Part shown: positions 32,077 through 40,895 of the stretch, piece by piece
Numbering within the stretch: the first letter of the stretch is position 1
Layout: every line of letters begins with the position of its first letter
Assembly (NCBI GenBank): GCA_050746185.1
Contig: JBOGLA010000002.1
Location: 1 to 64,000, forward strand
Direction: 5' to 3'
Length of the DNA: 64,000 nucleotides
DNA from: PALSA-188 sp050746185
Lineage (GTDB): Bacteria; Acidobacteriota; Terriglobia; Terriglobales; Acidobacteriaceae
The notes under the pieces: generated by a model
Seen by the model: only the letters and a program-made list of their open reading frames with translations
The model's database searches: none
Told to the model about the DNA's origin: nothing
Program-made: the position numbers and the translations under genes

Positions 32077-33270
32077 ATGCTGAATAGACTCACTAAAATC
32101 GCGGCCGTTTTGCTGGTAGTGACGCCGCTGCTGTACGCGCAGGAAACCCGCATTTACCAGGACGGGGCGAACTGGACTCGCGAGATGACCGGATCGCTGC
32201 CCGCGGCCCGCAACCTCCATATTCGAGTGGATATAGGTTCGGTCCGCATCGAAGGCGGCGGTTCGCAACAAGGCATTAGCTATTCGATTCGCAATCGCGC
32301 TCACACTCCTTCGGAAGAAGCGGCGCGCCGCCAGTTTGATTTGTACAAGATCACCGCTTCTTTGCGCGGGGATACGGCCTGGATCGTTGGGGAGTGTCAT
32401 GGAACCGACGCGCACAAATTCTCCGGAGAGTTCGTGGTCAAAGTTCCGCGGGATATGGATTCGATAAAGGTGGAAACCGAGGGCGGAAGCGTAGTGGCGA
32501 CCAGCGTCAACGGGCGTTTTGATACGGAGAGCGGCGGAGGCAGCATTCATCTTGACGATTTGAGCGGCCCCGTCAACGCTGAGACTGGCGGCGGAAGCAT
32601 CGAAGTCGGAAACATTGGTGGAGACATTACGCTGCATACAGGCGGCGGGAGTATTAAGGTTGCTTCCGCGAAAGGAAAGATCAATGCAGAAACGGGAGGC
32701 GGAAGCGTCGTCATCGTCTCCGGCCTGCAAGGAGCGATCCTTGAAACCGGAGGCGGCAATATTCAGGTGCAACACTGCGATGGGCACGTCAAAGCCAGCA
32801 CCGGCGGAGGCAGTATTGATCTTGGCGACCTCGGCGGACCGGTCGAAATTGAAACCGGCGGCGGAAGTATTCGTTTAACTTCCGCAAAGGGCCTGGTCAA
32901 TGCCCAAACTGGAAGCGGCAGCATTGAACTCGATGGCGTGCCTTCGGCCCGGGCCGAAACCGGATCAGGCGGCATTATTGCCAGGTTCATTTCGTCAAAT
33001 GGCGTGCGCTCGGATTCGGTTTTGCAAACAGCGGTCGGTGACATCACGGTTTACTTGTCGCCGAACATTCCCATCACGATTCGAGCTTCGATTGACGTGG
33101 CGAACGGCCACACCATTCGTTCGGATTTCCCGGAGATTCGAGTTGCAAGCAATGGCGGAGAATGGGGACCGAAGAGCGTGAGCGCCGAAGGTTCGCTGAA
33201 TGGCGGGGGGCCGCTGCTAAAACTAAGAACCAGCACAGGCAATATCGTGCTGAAGCGCGCGGATCGTTAA
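32077..33270 (+). CDS. secreted DUF4097 beta-helix protein
   Basis: 397 residues from ATG 32077 (signal peptide KIAAVLLVVTPLLYAQ). The body consists of about ten copies of a GGGSI-type turn spaced 15-22 residues (GGGSIHLDD, GGGSIEVGN, GGGSIKVAS, GGGSIDLGD, GGGSIRLTS). This is a regular beta-solenoid of the DUF4097 family, common in Acidobacteriota next to ECF sigma factors. Envelope target is likely; ligand unknown. Follows the anti-sigma gene by 25 nt. Confidence 0.88.
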   Translation: MLNRLTKIAAVLLVVTPLLYAQETRIYQDGANWTREMTGSLPAARNLHIRVDIGSVRIEGGGSQQGISYSIRNRAHTPSEEAARRQFDLYKITASLRGDTAWIVGECHGTDAHKFSGEFVVKVPRDMDSIKVETEGGSVVATSVNGRFDTESGGGSIHLDDLSGPVNAETGGGSIEVGNIGGDITLHTGGGSIKVASAKGKINAETGGGSVVIVSGLQGAILETGGGNIQVQHCDGHVKASTGGGSIDLGDLGGPVEIETGGGSIRLTSAKGLVNAQTGSGSIELDGVPSARAETGSGGIIARFISSNGVRSDSVLQTAVGDITVYLSPNIPITIRASIDVANGHTIRSDFPEIRVASNGGEWGPKSVSAEGSLNGGGPLLKLRTSTGNIVLKRADR

Positions 33271-33321
33271 CCATGAATCTACGCAAGAGAGTTTGCAAGT
33301 TATGGCGACACACATCACGAA

Positions 33322-33425
33322 ACATTGTCATTCCGAGCCGCTCGCAGCCGCGTTCAAGCGGCGAGGACGTGCGAGGAATCTGCACTTGCCTGAAGCCAAC
33401 AGACTGGCGCTCGGAATGACAATGT
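33322..33425. mobile_element. MITE-like element with 17-bp terminal inverted repeats
   Basis: Begins ACATTGTCATTCCGAGC and ends GCTCGGAATGACAATGT, a perfect 17-bp inverted pair 104 bp apart, with no coding capacity. The interior has GAGGAATCTGC, shared with the element at 40797-40889. Sits between the DUF4097 and PDZ genes. Confidence 0.7.
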
Positions 33426-33482
33426 TCTTACTGAACGGCTGGCGATCGCTCGGATGACGTCGCTGGCTGAGGAGGTTTTCCC

Positions 33483-34652
33483 ATGCGGAAGTGGATGACC
33501 GTTAAATCGCTGATTCTGCCGGTTCTCGCAATGGCAATGATCGCCGGCAGATCTGATGTTCTGTTTGCGTCGGAGGAAGCCTCCGGATTCCCTGCTGACG
33601 GTGGAGAGAGTACCGAGTCGTACCTGGGCGTGGACACTCGCGACATCACGCCTGACCGCCTCGCTCCGCTTCAATTGAAGGATGAGAAGGGCGTCGAAGT
33701 AACCATGGTGGACCAGGACGCCCCCGCGGGGAAGGCCGGACTAAAGGATCACGACGTTATTCTTGGCGTCAATGGCACAGAAGTGGAGAGCGTCGAGCAA
33801 TTGCGCCGCCTGATTCATGAAATCCCGGCCGGACGGACAGTTTCGATCTCCCTGAGCCGCAATGGCCAGCCTATGACCGTGAAGGCGGATCTCGCCGCCA
33901 GAAAAAAAGGTGTGGTGATGTCATGGCCGCAAGGGAACAATTTCAGGGTGAACATACCGCCGATGCCGCCCATTCCTTCAATGCCTGACATGGACGTGCC
34001 CGTGTCCATCGTGATTGTGCACTCTTCCACTCGTAGCGGTTTGATGGTTGAGAATCTGACTCCGCAACTGGGAGACTTTTTCGGAGTCAAGAATGGAGAG
34101 GGAATCCTTGTGCGCTCCGTGGAGAAAGGAAGCCGCGCGGAAGCTGCCGGCTTTCATGCCGGGGACGTGATCGTGCGCGTGAATCAGGAAAAGATCGGCG
34201 ACAGCGGAGATTTCACCCATGCCTTGAATTTCCGCAAGGGGAATTCGGCGAGTGTGACGGTCCTTCGCGACCGGAAGCAATTGAGTCTGACGTTGACTCT
34301 TCCGGATCACGGACCCACGGGGCAGGGCCCTCACGAGAGCACGAACTGGCCTATCGGTGATGCCCGCACCCGAATGGACATTGTTCGGGCCGAATCAGAG
34401 CTAGCTCACCTGCAACCGGAGATTCAATGCCAGCTCGCCCGGCATGCCGCTGAACTTCAACGCATGCAGAACGAGCTTGAACTGCGCACCGCAGACATGA
34501 AGCGCATCCAACCGGAAATCGAGCGGGCGACCCGGGCGGCCCGCGAAGAACTCAAAACGCACATGAACGAATTGGAACTTCAGATGGATCAGCGGAACGA
34601 CTTGATCAGGAAATGGCTGCAGCACGCATTCCCGAACCAGGCTGACATTTGA
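33483..34652 (+). CDS. secreted two-PDZ protein with C-terminal coiled coil
   Basis: 389 residues. Signal peptide (about 1-29), PDZ 1 at about 60-140 (YLGVDTRDITPDRL, APAGKAGLKDHDVILGVNGTEVES), PDZ 2 at about 185-275 (GLMVENLTPQLGDFFGVKNGEGILVRSVEKGSRAEAAGFHAGDVIVRVN), and a long charged coiled coil (about 295-375). No trypsin-like domain, so it is not an HtrA protease. Likely a periplasmic scaffold in the ECF/anti-sigma/DUF4097 operon, possibly binding unfolded C-termini. Confidence 0.85.
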   Translation: MRKWMTVKSLILPVLAMAMIAGRSDVLFASEEASGFPADGGESTESYLGVDTRDITPDRLAPLQLKDEKGVEVTMVDQDAPAGKAGLKDHDVILGVNGTEVESVEQLRRLIHEIPAGRTVSISLSRNGQPMTVKADLAARKKGVVMSWPQGNNFRVNIPPMPPIPSMPDMDVPVSIVIVHSSTRSGLMVENLTPQLGDFFGVKNGEGILVRSVEKGSRAEAAGFHAGDVIVRVNQEKIGDSGDFTHALNFRKGNSASVTVLRDRKQLSLTLTLPDHGPTGQGPHESTNWPIGDARTRMDIVRAESELAHLQPEIQCQLARHAAELQRMQNELELRTADMKRIQPEIERATRAAREELKTHMNELELQMDQRNDLIRKWLQHAFPNQADI

Positions 34653-34669
34653 AATCGTGGAATGCGGGG

Positions 34670-36568
34670 CTACAAAATTATCCTGTCGTCCCCGACTCTG
34701 CGTGTGACATGCTCCCGATCAAGATATTCGAGCAGCGGAATGGCGTACTTGCGGCTCACTCCGGTGAGATTCTTGAACCGGGCTATATCTATTTTGGGCG
34801 ATTTTTCCTTTTCCAAACTTATTGTCTGTCTGAGTCCATCCAGCGCAGTGGAATGAAATACCAGATCGTCGGAAACCTTCACCAGGGTTTTATCACGCAA
34901 GAGTAGGGTAACTATTTTCTGTGCCCGCGCTTTGTCAATCTTCAATCCAGCCAGCACATCCTTCAAAGCAGGAACTTTCAATCCCGCCGACGCGAACTCA
35001 GCTTCGATCATTCTCTTGGACTCCGCCTCATCGTCCTTCATCACAACGCCCCGACCGGACAAGCGGACAACATCTCCTGTGAGTTCGATCTTCTTTGATT
35101 TGGAAAGGCTTTCGAGGAGATATTCATAGACGGCGGTTGGAACAGAAGGGATCTGTTCGCGCAATTCCTGTTTACTCATTCCGCTAACCAGAGGGTTCAG
35201 TCTGTGGAACGAATTGAGTGAAGCGGAAATGGCTTCAGCAATCTCTTCCAACGCGCGCGCGCAGAATAGAAAATTGTCAACCCGGGAAATATCGGAAATT
35301 GTTGAGGCGGTCCCGGTGATTTCCGGGATCGTCCAGCCAGTTTGCGCGACGGCATCAGCGAGGCTAAGACCGCGAGTTCCGGCATGAACGACGCGCGCCC
35401 GGAGAGTGTCTACTTGCGATCCCGATTTCAAGCCCTGCAAAAACTTCACATAGGCCGCTGTTCTTTTAACGTTAGCGGGAGGCGCGTTGCTCAATATCAC
35501 GCCCCCGCCGATTGTCATTGCCGGTGAGAACTGGCGAATGATAAACCGATCCCCCGGCAGCAATAGCGTCGCATCTGTCAGTCTCAGTTGCGCGAAGGCT
35601 TCTTCTCCTGGTGATAGCTGATTTCCTTCATGGAAAATAACTTCGGCGGAAGTTTCCATGGCGTATGCGTGGAAACGAACGCGCGAGCGCTGCTTCAACG
35701 GCTTGGCCGATGAGAGAAGCGACAAGCACACATCCAGCCGCCTTGCCGGCTGAAAAGTGGCCAAAGGCGTCAAGACCATTCCACGGCTGACTTCTTCGAC
35801 GCCGACTCCGGCCAGATTCGCCGCGGTTCGCTGTCCGGCGACGGCTTCATCTACCGCTTGCCCTTGAACCTGAAGACCGCGCACGCGGACTCTTTCTTGC
35901 TCCGGGAAAACTTCAAGCTCATCTTCGTTGCGAATTCTGCCGGCGATGAGCGTCCCGGTAACCACGGTTCCAAACCCTTTCATGGTGAAGACGCGGTCAA
36001 TGGGCAGGCGCGGCAATGCATTTGAATTTCTTACAGCCGATTCCATCGCAAGGTTTGCGAGATGTTTCTTTAACCGATCGAGGCCCGCGCCAGTCAGTGA
36101 ACTTACGGCGACAATCGGCGATTGCGAGGTGTCTAGGAATGACCCGCGAACGAATTCCTCGACTTCGAGGCGCACAACGTCAAGAGTTTCTTTGTCCACA
36201 AGGTCCGACTTGGTGAGAACCGTTATTCCGCGCCGCACCGAAAGCAGTCTGCAAATATCGAAATGCTCGCGGGTTTGCGGCTTGATGGATTCATCCGCCG
36301 CAACCACGAGAAGCACGAGATCAATCCCGCCGATGCCGGCCAGCATATTCCGCACAAACTTTTCGTGACCCGGAACGTCAATAAATCCAATGCGAATGGA
36401 TTCGAAGTTTTGCGCAGGCAATTCGAAATGAGCAAATCCGAGATCAATGGTGATGCCGCGGCGTTTTTCTTCTTGAAGGCGGTCGGCGTCAATTCCGGTC
36501 AGAGCCTTGACCAGAGCGGTTTTCCCGTGATCAATGTGGCCAGCCGTGCCGACGATGATGGATTTCAT
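34670..36568 (-). CDS. selB: selenocysteine-specific elongation factor
   Basis: 632 residues from ATG 36568. G domain: GTAGHIDHGKTALVKALTG (P-loop), DRLQEEKRRGITIDLGFAH, DVPGHEKFVRNMLAG, LTKSDL. Domains II/III follow (VFTMKGFGTVVTGTL), then four winged helices (about 380-632), the SelB-type tail that reads SECIS RNA. No selA, selD or tRNA-Sec is visible in the window. The frame continues upstream to 36679 only through a repeat, so the later ATG is used. Confidence 0.92.
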   Translation of the reverse strand: MKSIIVGTAGHIDHGKTALVKALTGIDADRLQEEKRRGITIDLGFAHFELPAQNFESIRIGFIDVPGHEKFVRNMLAGIGGIDLVLLVVAADESIKPQTREHFDICRLLSVRRGITVLTKSDLVDKETLDVVRLEVEEFVRGSFLDTSQSPIVAVSSLTGAGLDRLKKHLANLAMESAVRNSNALPRLPIDRVFTMKGFGTVVTGTLIAGRIRNEDELEVFPEQERVRVRGLQVQGQAVDEAVAGQRTAANLAGVGVEEVSRGMVLTPLATFQPARRLDVCLSLLSSAKPLKQRSRVRFHAYAMETSAEVIFHEGNQLSPGEEAFAQLRLTDATLLLPGDRFIIRQFSPAMTIGGGVILSNAPPANVKRTAAYVKFLQGLKSGSQVDTLRARVVHAGTRGLSLADAVAQTGWTIPEITGTASTISDISRVDNFLFCARALEEIAEAISASLNSFHRLNPLVSGMSKQELREQIPSVPTAVYEYLLESLSKSKKIELTGDVVRLSGRGVVMKDDEAESKRMIEAEFASAGLKVPALKDVLAGLKIDKARAQKIVTLLLRDKTLVKVSDDLVFHSTALDGLRQTISLEKEKSPKIDIARFKNLTGVSRKYAIPLLEYLDREHVTRRVGDDRIIL

Positions 36569-36646
36569 GCAGAGAACAGTATAGGCGGGATAGCGCGGCG
36601 GGAATTCAGTGCCGGCCTGTTCGAGGACGTCGGCGAAGCAAAGGCC

Positions 36647-36664
36647 GCGGACAGGAGTGTCCGC
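36647..36664. repeat. palindrome GCGGACA-TGTCCGC upstream of selB/purL
   Basis: GCGGACA-GGAG-TGTCCGC followed by GCCACAC. A related copy (CGCGGA...TCCGCGCCACGC) lies inside purL at 37205-37230. Confidence 0.6.
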
Positions 36665-36734
36665 GCCACACAAACTCATTGTGGAAAAGCTTCCGATTTT
36701 CTTTTCTGTCAGGAAGCACGCCTAAATGCGACAA

Positions 36735-36740
36735 TAGAAT
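36735..36740 (+). promoter_or_regulatory. candidate -10 box, leaderless purL start
   Basis: TAGAAT ends 6 nt before the purL ATG (36747); no Shine-Dalgarno sequence. Confidence 0.45.
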
Positions 36741-36746
36741 TTCCTC

Positions 36747-39095
36747 ATGGCCACGTCCCTCACTCTTGCCATTACCCCGGAAGTCATTCGGGAGCACGGC
36801 ATCACCCCTGACGAATACGAGAAGATCAAACAGCTACTAGGCGGGCGTGAACCCACAATCACCGAGCTGGGAATTTTCAGCGTGATGTGGAGCGAGCACT
36901 GTTCGTACAAATCCTCGCGTGTGCACCTGAAAAGGTTGCCGACTCGCAGCCGCCTGGTGGTGCAGGGTCCGGGCGAGAATGCCGGAATCATTGACATCGG
37001 CGACGGATGGGCGTGCGCTTTCAAAATCGAATCGCACAATCATCCTTCGTTCATTGAGCCCTTTCAGGGTGCGGCGACCGGGGTGGGCGGTATTTTGCGC
37101 GATATTTTTACCATGGGCGCAAGGCCGGTCGCGATAATGGATTCGCTGCGCTTTGGACCGATCCAATCAAACAATGGAGCGACGGGCGTCCCGCCCGTCA
37201 ATTCCGCGGACAAGAGGCTCCGCGCCACGCAGGCCGAGATTCATAAGAATCACTCCGTGCTCGAAGGCGTGGTCAGTGGCATCGCTTCGTATGGAAATTG
37301 TTTCGGCGTTCCGAATCTCGGCGGCGAGACTAAGTTTGAATCCTGCTACTCCGGCAATCCGCTGGTGAACGCGTTTGCTTTAGGGCTCGTACGCCGGGAT
37401 GAAATCTTTTACGCGAAGGCAGCAGGCCTGGGGAATCCCGTCATCTACGTCGGCTCGAAAACGGGACGCGACGGCATCCACGGCGCCACCATGGCCAGCG
37501 AAGAATTCAGCGAAGGCTCCGAGGCGAAGCGCCCCAACGTGCAGGTGGGCGATCCGTTCATGGAAAAGCTGCTGCTTGAGGCCTGTCTCGAAGCCATGCA
37601 GACCGGCGCAATCGTCGCTATTCAAGATATGGGCGCTGCCGGCCTGACATGCTCAACCTGCGAAATGGGCGCTCGCGGTCATGTGGGAATCGAGATTGAA
37701 CTTGATCGGGTTCCGCAGCGCGAAACCGGCATGAGCGCCTACGAAATCATGCTAAGCGAGTCGCAGGAGCGGATGTTGCTGGTCGCAGAAAAGGGCCGAG
37801 AAGACGAAGTTTTTCGCGTCTTCGAGAAATGGGGACTCGACGCAGTCGAAGTCGGCACGGTTATCAGCGAAGACACGATGCGGGTACTTCATCATGGGAA
37901 AGTCGTGGCGGAGATTCCAAACCCCGCGCTCACCGACGATGCGCCAGTCTATCAGCGCCCCATGGAGCGGTGGGAGCCGCCGGTGCCGCGAGAAAAGCCG
38001 CAGCACATCACACTGGGAAGCCCTGCGGATCACACGTCAAACTTGAAGCGATTATTGGGTAGTCCGAACATTTGCGGGAAACGCTGGGTGTGGCAGCAAT
38101 ACGACCACATGGTTCAAACCAACACCGTCGAAGGCCCCGGGGCGGGGGACGCGGGAGTCATCCGCATCAAAGGCTCCAATCGCGGGCTGGCGATGTCGCT
38201 GGATGGCAATGGGCGGTGGTGTTATTTGGATCCAAAGCTTGGCGCGATGCACGCGGTCGCGGAAGCAGCGCGAAATGTGGCTTGCTCCGGCGCGACTCCG
38301 GTGGGCGCGACTAATTGCCTGAACTTTGGCAATCCCGAGAAGCCGCACATCATGTGGCAGTTTTCGCAGGTGATTGACGGCATCACCAAAGCTTGCGAAG
38401 AACTCGAAGTGCCCATCACCGGCGGCAACGTAAGCTTTTACAACGAGACACTGGGAGAAGGCATCTATCCGACCCCGGTGATTGGAATTGTGGGCATTCT
38501 CGAAGACGCGCGTAAAGCGATTTTTCCGCACTTCCGAAATGTGGGACGCGATGTGGTACTGCTGCGAGGTTCGGAGCCCGGCGATTTGACCGACGCTGAA
38601 TCAGAGTTTGGATCGTCTGACTACGTGAAAGAAGTTCTAGGATGCCTGTGGGGATTTCCTCCCGCGCTGGAGCTCGAAAGGGAGGCTGCGTTGCAGAAGG
38701 CATTGATTGAGATGATCCGGACGGGTCTGCTCGAATCCGCGCACGACTGCTCCGATGGCGGAATTGCCGTCGCCTTGGCGAAAGCTGCCTTCCCGCAAGG
38801 CATTGGAATCAAAGCAGATATAGCTCCGCACGATCTTCCCGCAGAATTTGTTCTGTTTGGGGAGGACACCGGCCGGGTCATCATCTCTTGCGACCCAAGC
38901 CGTCTGCCACGAATCCAACAAGTAGCGGTAGAATACGGCTTGTCTGCCGAAAAGATCGGGGAAACCGTCCCAGAAAGATTTGAAATCAAAATTGATGGCG
39001 CGGTTGTAGTGTCGGCAGAGGTTTCCGAATTGCGCAGAGATTTTGAAGGCGCGTTAGAGAAAGCGCTGAACGCAGATTTAGGAGTTGCAGTCTAG
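36747..39095 (+). CDS. purL: phosphoribosylformylglycinamidine synthase subunit II
   Basis: 782 residues, single-chain small PurL type that works with PurQ and PurS. MWSEHCSYKSSRVHLKRLP, KIESHNHPSFIEPFQGAATGVGGILRDIFTMGARPVA, the ATP site around MGAAGLTCSTCEMG and PITGGNVSFYNET in the second half are present. Between FGPI and VLEGVVSGIASYGNCFG an extra ~21 residues (NNGATGVPPVNSADKRLRA) are encoded by palindromic repeats (37181-37230) kept in frame. purF follows after 95 nt. Confidence 0.93.
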   Translation: MATSLTLAITPEVIREHGITPDEYEKIKQLLGGREPTITELGIFSVMWSEHCSYKSSRVHLKRLPTRSRLVVQGPGENAGIIDIGDGWACAFKIESHNHPSFIEPFQGAATGVGGILRDIFTMGARPVAIMDSLRFGPIQSNNGATGVPPVNSADKRLRATQAEIHKNHSVLEGVVSGIASYGNCFGVPNLGGETKFESCYSGNPLVNAFALGLVRRDEIFYAKAAGLGNPVIYVGSKTGRDGIHGATMASEEFSEGSEAKRPNVQVGDPFMEKLLLEACLEAMQTGAIVAIQDMGAAGLTCSTCEMGARGHVGIEIELDRVPQRETGMSAYEIMLSESQERMLLVAEKGREDEVFRVFEKWGLDAVEVGTVISEDTMRVLHHGKVVAEIPNPALTDDAPVYQRPMERWEPPVPREKPQHITLGSPADHTSNLKRLLGSPNICGKRWVWQQYDHMVQTNTVEGPGAGDAGVIRIKGSNRGLAMSLDGNGRWCYLDPKLGAMHAVAEAARNVACSGATPVGATNCLNFGNPEKPHIMWQFSQVIDGITKACEELEVPITGGNVSFYNETLGEGIYPTPVIGIVGILEDARKAIFPHFRNVGRDVVLLRGSEPGDLTDAESEFGSSDYVKEVLGCLWGFPPALELEREAALQKALIEMIRTGLLESAHDCSDGGIAVALAKAAFPQGIGIKADIAPHDLPAEFVLFGEDTGRVIISCDPSRLPRIQQVAVEYGLSAEKIGETVPERFEIKIDGAVVVSAEVSELRRDFEGALEKALNADLGVAV
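37181..37224. repeat. palindromic repeats accepted in frame inside purL
   Basis: GACGGGCG-TCC-CGCCCGTC (37181-37199) and CGCGGA-8 nt-TCCGCG (37205-37224). The first matches 56737-56756, the second resembles 36647-36672. Their translation falls in a loop between conserved PurL blocks. Confidence 0.65.
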
Positions 39096-39103
39096 CGGGG
39101 AAT

Positions 39104-39143
39104 GTCGAGCTTTCGCTCGACTGGACAGCCGGGGCGGCTGTCC
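39104..39143. repeat. two palindromes between purL and purF
   Basis: GTCGAGC-TTTC-GCTCGAC (39104-39121), then GGACAGCCG-GGG-CGGCTGTCC (39123-39143). The second belongs to the family at 27863 and 31041. Confidence 0.6.
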
Positions 39144-39190
39144 CTACGTGGCCTTTTACGGTTGGCAAAGAGCCGGGAGCGAAAAGCCAA

Positions 39191-40624
39191 ATGCCTACTT
39201 CCGACAAGTTCAAAGACGAGTGCGGAGTAGTCGCAATCTACTCCAACCCTGAAGCGGAGAAGCTCGCCTACCTCGGGCTGCATGCCCTACAACATCGAGG
39301 GCAGGAATCCGCAGGCATCGTGACCTCCAACGGCATGGCCTTGAACATGCACAAGTCTATGGGCCTGGTCGCCGACATTTTCACCGAGGAAGAACTTGCC
39401 AAACTGCACGGCACCCTTGCCATCGGCCACACCCGATATTCCACCGCCGGCGACTCGTCGTTGCTCAACGCCCAGCCGATCATGGTGCAATCGAATAAAG
39501 GAATGATGGCGCTGGCGCACAATGGGAACCTGGTCAATGCATACGAAATTCGGAGCCGCATGGAGAGCCAAGGGTCCATCTTCCAAACCAGCAGCGACAC
39601 CGAAATCATCGTTCATCTGATCGCGTTTTCAAAAGAACAAACCCTGCCGGAAGCTATGGCTGACGCCCTTCGCCGCGTGGAGGGCGCGTTCTCGCTGGTG
39701 ATGATCAGCCCTGACCGCATTTTTGCGGCGCGCGATCCTCGCGGATTCCGTCCCCTGGCTATGGGTAAAATTCCGGCGCAGGCGGGACAAAAACACGACA
39801 CCATCGTATTCGCGTCGGAAACGTGCGCCTTCGACCTTATCGGCGCGACTTACGAAAGAGAAGTCAAGCCGGGCGAATTGATCGTTGTCGGCCCCGAAGG
39901 CGTGACCTCGCGCTTTTACGCGACGCCGATGGCCCAATCCAGTTGCATCTTCGAGCATGTTTATTTTTCCCGCCCTGACAGCCGTGTGTTTGGGCGCCCG
40001 GTGCAGGAGAGCCGGGAGAATCTAGGTTGCCAGCTTGCCCGGGAAGCCCCCGCCGATGCGGACGTCGTGGTTCCCGTGCCTGACTCCGGCGTGACCGCCG
40101 CCATTGGCTACGCCGCTGAAAGCGGGATCCCGCTGCGATTTGGATTGATCCGCAATCACTATGTAGGACGAACTTTCATTGAGCCGCGGCAGGCAGTTCG
40201 CGATTTTGGAGTCAAGCTGAAATTGAACCCGGTGCGAAGTCTGCTCGAAGGCAAGCGCGTCGTGCTGATTGACGATTCCATCGTTCGCGGAACCACCAGC
40301 CGCAAGATCGTGCGCATGATTCGCACCGCGGGCGCAAAAGAAGTGCACATGCGCATTTCTTGTCCGCCTACGATTTCGCCGTGTTTCTACGGGGTGGATA
40401 CGCCCTCGAAAAAAGAACTTATAGCGGCCAACAATTCAGTCGAACAAATTCGAGAATATATCGGTGCGGATTCTTTAGCGTATCTTTCCCTCGACGGCAT
40501 GAAGAAAGCCTGCGGCGATGGCGAGAAAACCTCCTACTGCACCGCCTGCTACACCGGAAAATATCCCACCAACTGGGTGGATGTGGAAGAAATACAGCCC
40601 GCCACGGTCGCCGTAAAGCGCTGA
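39191..40624 (+). CDS. purF: amidophosphoribosyltransferase
   Basis: 477 residues. Cys11 after a short propeptide (DKFKDECGVVAIYSN) is the N-terminal nucleophile of the glutaminase domain; HTRYSTAGDS and HNGNLVN follow. The PRTase part has VVLIDDSIVRGTTSRKIVRM. Cys in SSCIFEHVYFSRPDS, SPCFYG and CTACYTG match the 4Fe-4S ligands of the Bacillus-type enzyme. First committed step of purine synthesis, in order after purL. Confidence 0.96.
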   Translation: MPTSDKFKDECGVVAIYSNPEAEKLAYLGLHALQHRGQESAGIVTSNGMALNMHKSMGLVADIFTEEELAKLHGTLAIGHTRYSTAGDSSLLNAQPIMVQSNKGMMALAHNGNLVNAYEIRSRMESQGSIFQTSSDTEIIVHLIAFSKEQTLPEAMADALRRVEGAFSLVMISPDRIFAARDPRGFRPLAMGKIPAQAGQKHDTIVFASETCAFDLIGATYEREVKPGELIVVGPEGVTSRFYATPMAQSSCIFEHVYFSRPDSRVFGRPVQESRENLGCQLAREAPADADVVVPVPDSGVTAAIGYAAESGIPLRFGLIRNHYVGRTFIEPRQAVRDFGVKLKLNPVRSLLEGKRVVLIDDSIVRGTTSRKIVRMIRTAGAKEVHMRISCPPTISPCFYGVDTPSKKELIAANNSVEQIREYIGADSLAYLSLDGMKKACGDGEKTSYCTACYTGKYPTNWVDVEEIQPATVAVKR

Positions 40625-40665
40625 GGCCGCTCTGATAAGGTCCTACCACTGTCATTTCGAGCGCA

Positions 40666-40695
40666 GCACAATTGCCCGTTTGCGGGTAATTGTGC
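40666..40695. terminator. strong hairpin downstream of purF
   Basis: GCACAATTGCCCG and CGGGTAATTGTGC pair (one G-T) around a short loop, in the gap between convergent purF and prmC. It is part of a GTCATTTCGAG-type repeat, so terminator function is only possible. Confidence 0.4.
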
Positions 40696-40796
40696 GAAGT
40701 CGAGAAACCTGCTGGTTTTCCTCGGAGCTTGTTCAGAGTTTCCCTGGAATTCTTTTCGTAGCTTCCTCCCCGACCGGGCTGACCTTTTTTGAATTC

Positions 40797-40889
40797 TGTC
40801 ATTCGGAGCGGACGGCAGTCCGTGAGGAATCTGCTTTTGATTGAGGCTAAAAAAGCAGGTTCCTTGAGCAAAATCCTCTCGGAATGACA
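40797..40889. mobile_element. MITE-like element with inverted ends
   Basis: Begins TGTCATTCGGAG and ends CTCGGAATGACA (11 of 12 positions inverted), 93 bp, with an inner stem GGAATCTGCTTTT / AAAAAAGCAGGTTCC. The interior GAGGAATCTGC and ends match the element at 33322-33425. Confidence 0.6.
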
Positions 40890-40895
40890 ACTGCA

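Noticed and set aside
31726..32787. 353-codon frame on the minus strand
   Set aside because: Spans two real genes on the other strand and has no domain.
36569..36679. N-terminal extension of SelB
   Set aside because: Translates a dispersed palindrome; the G domain begins right after the ATG at 36568.
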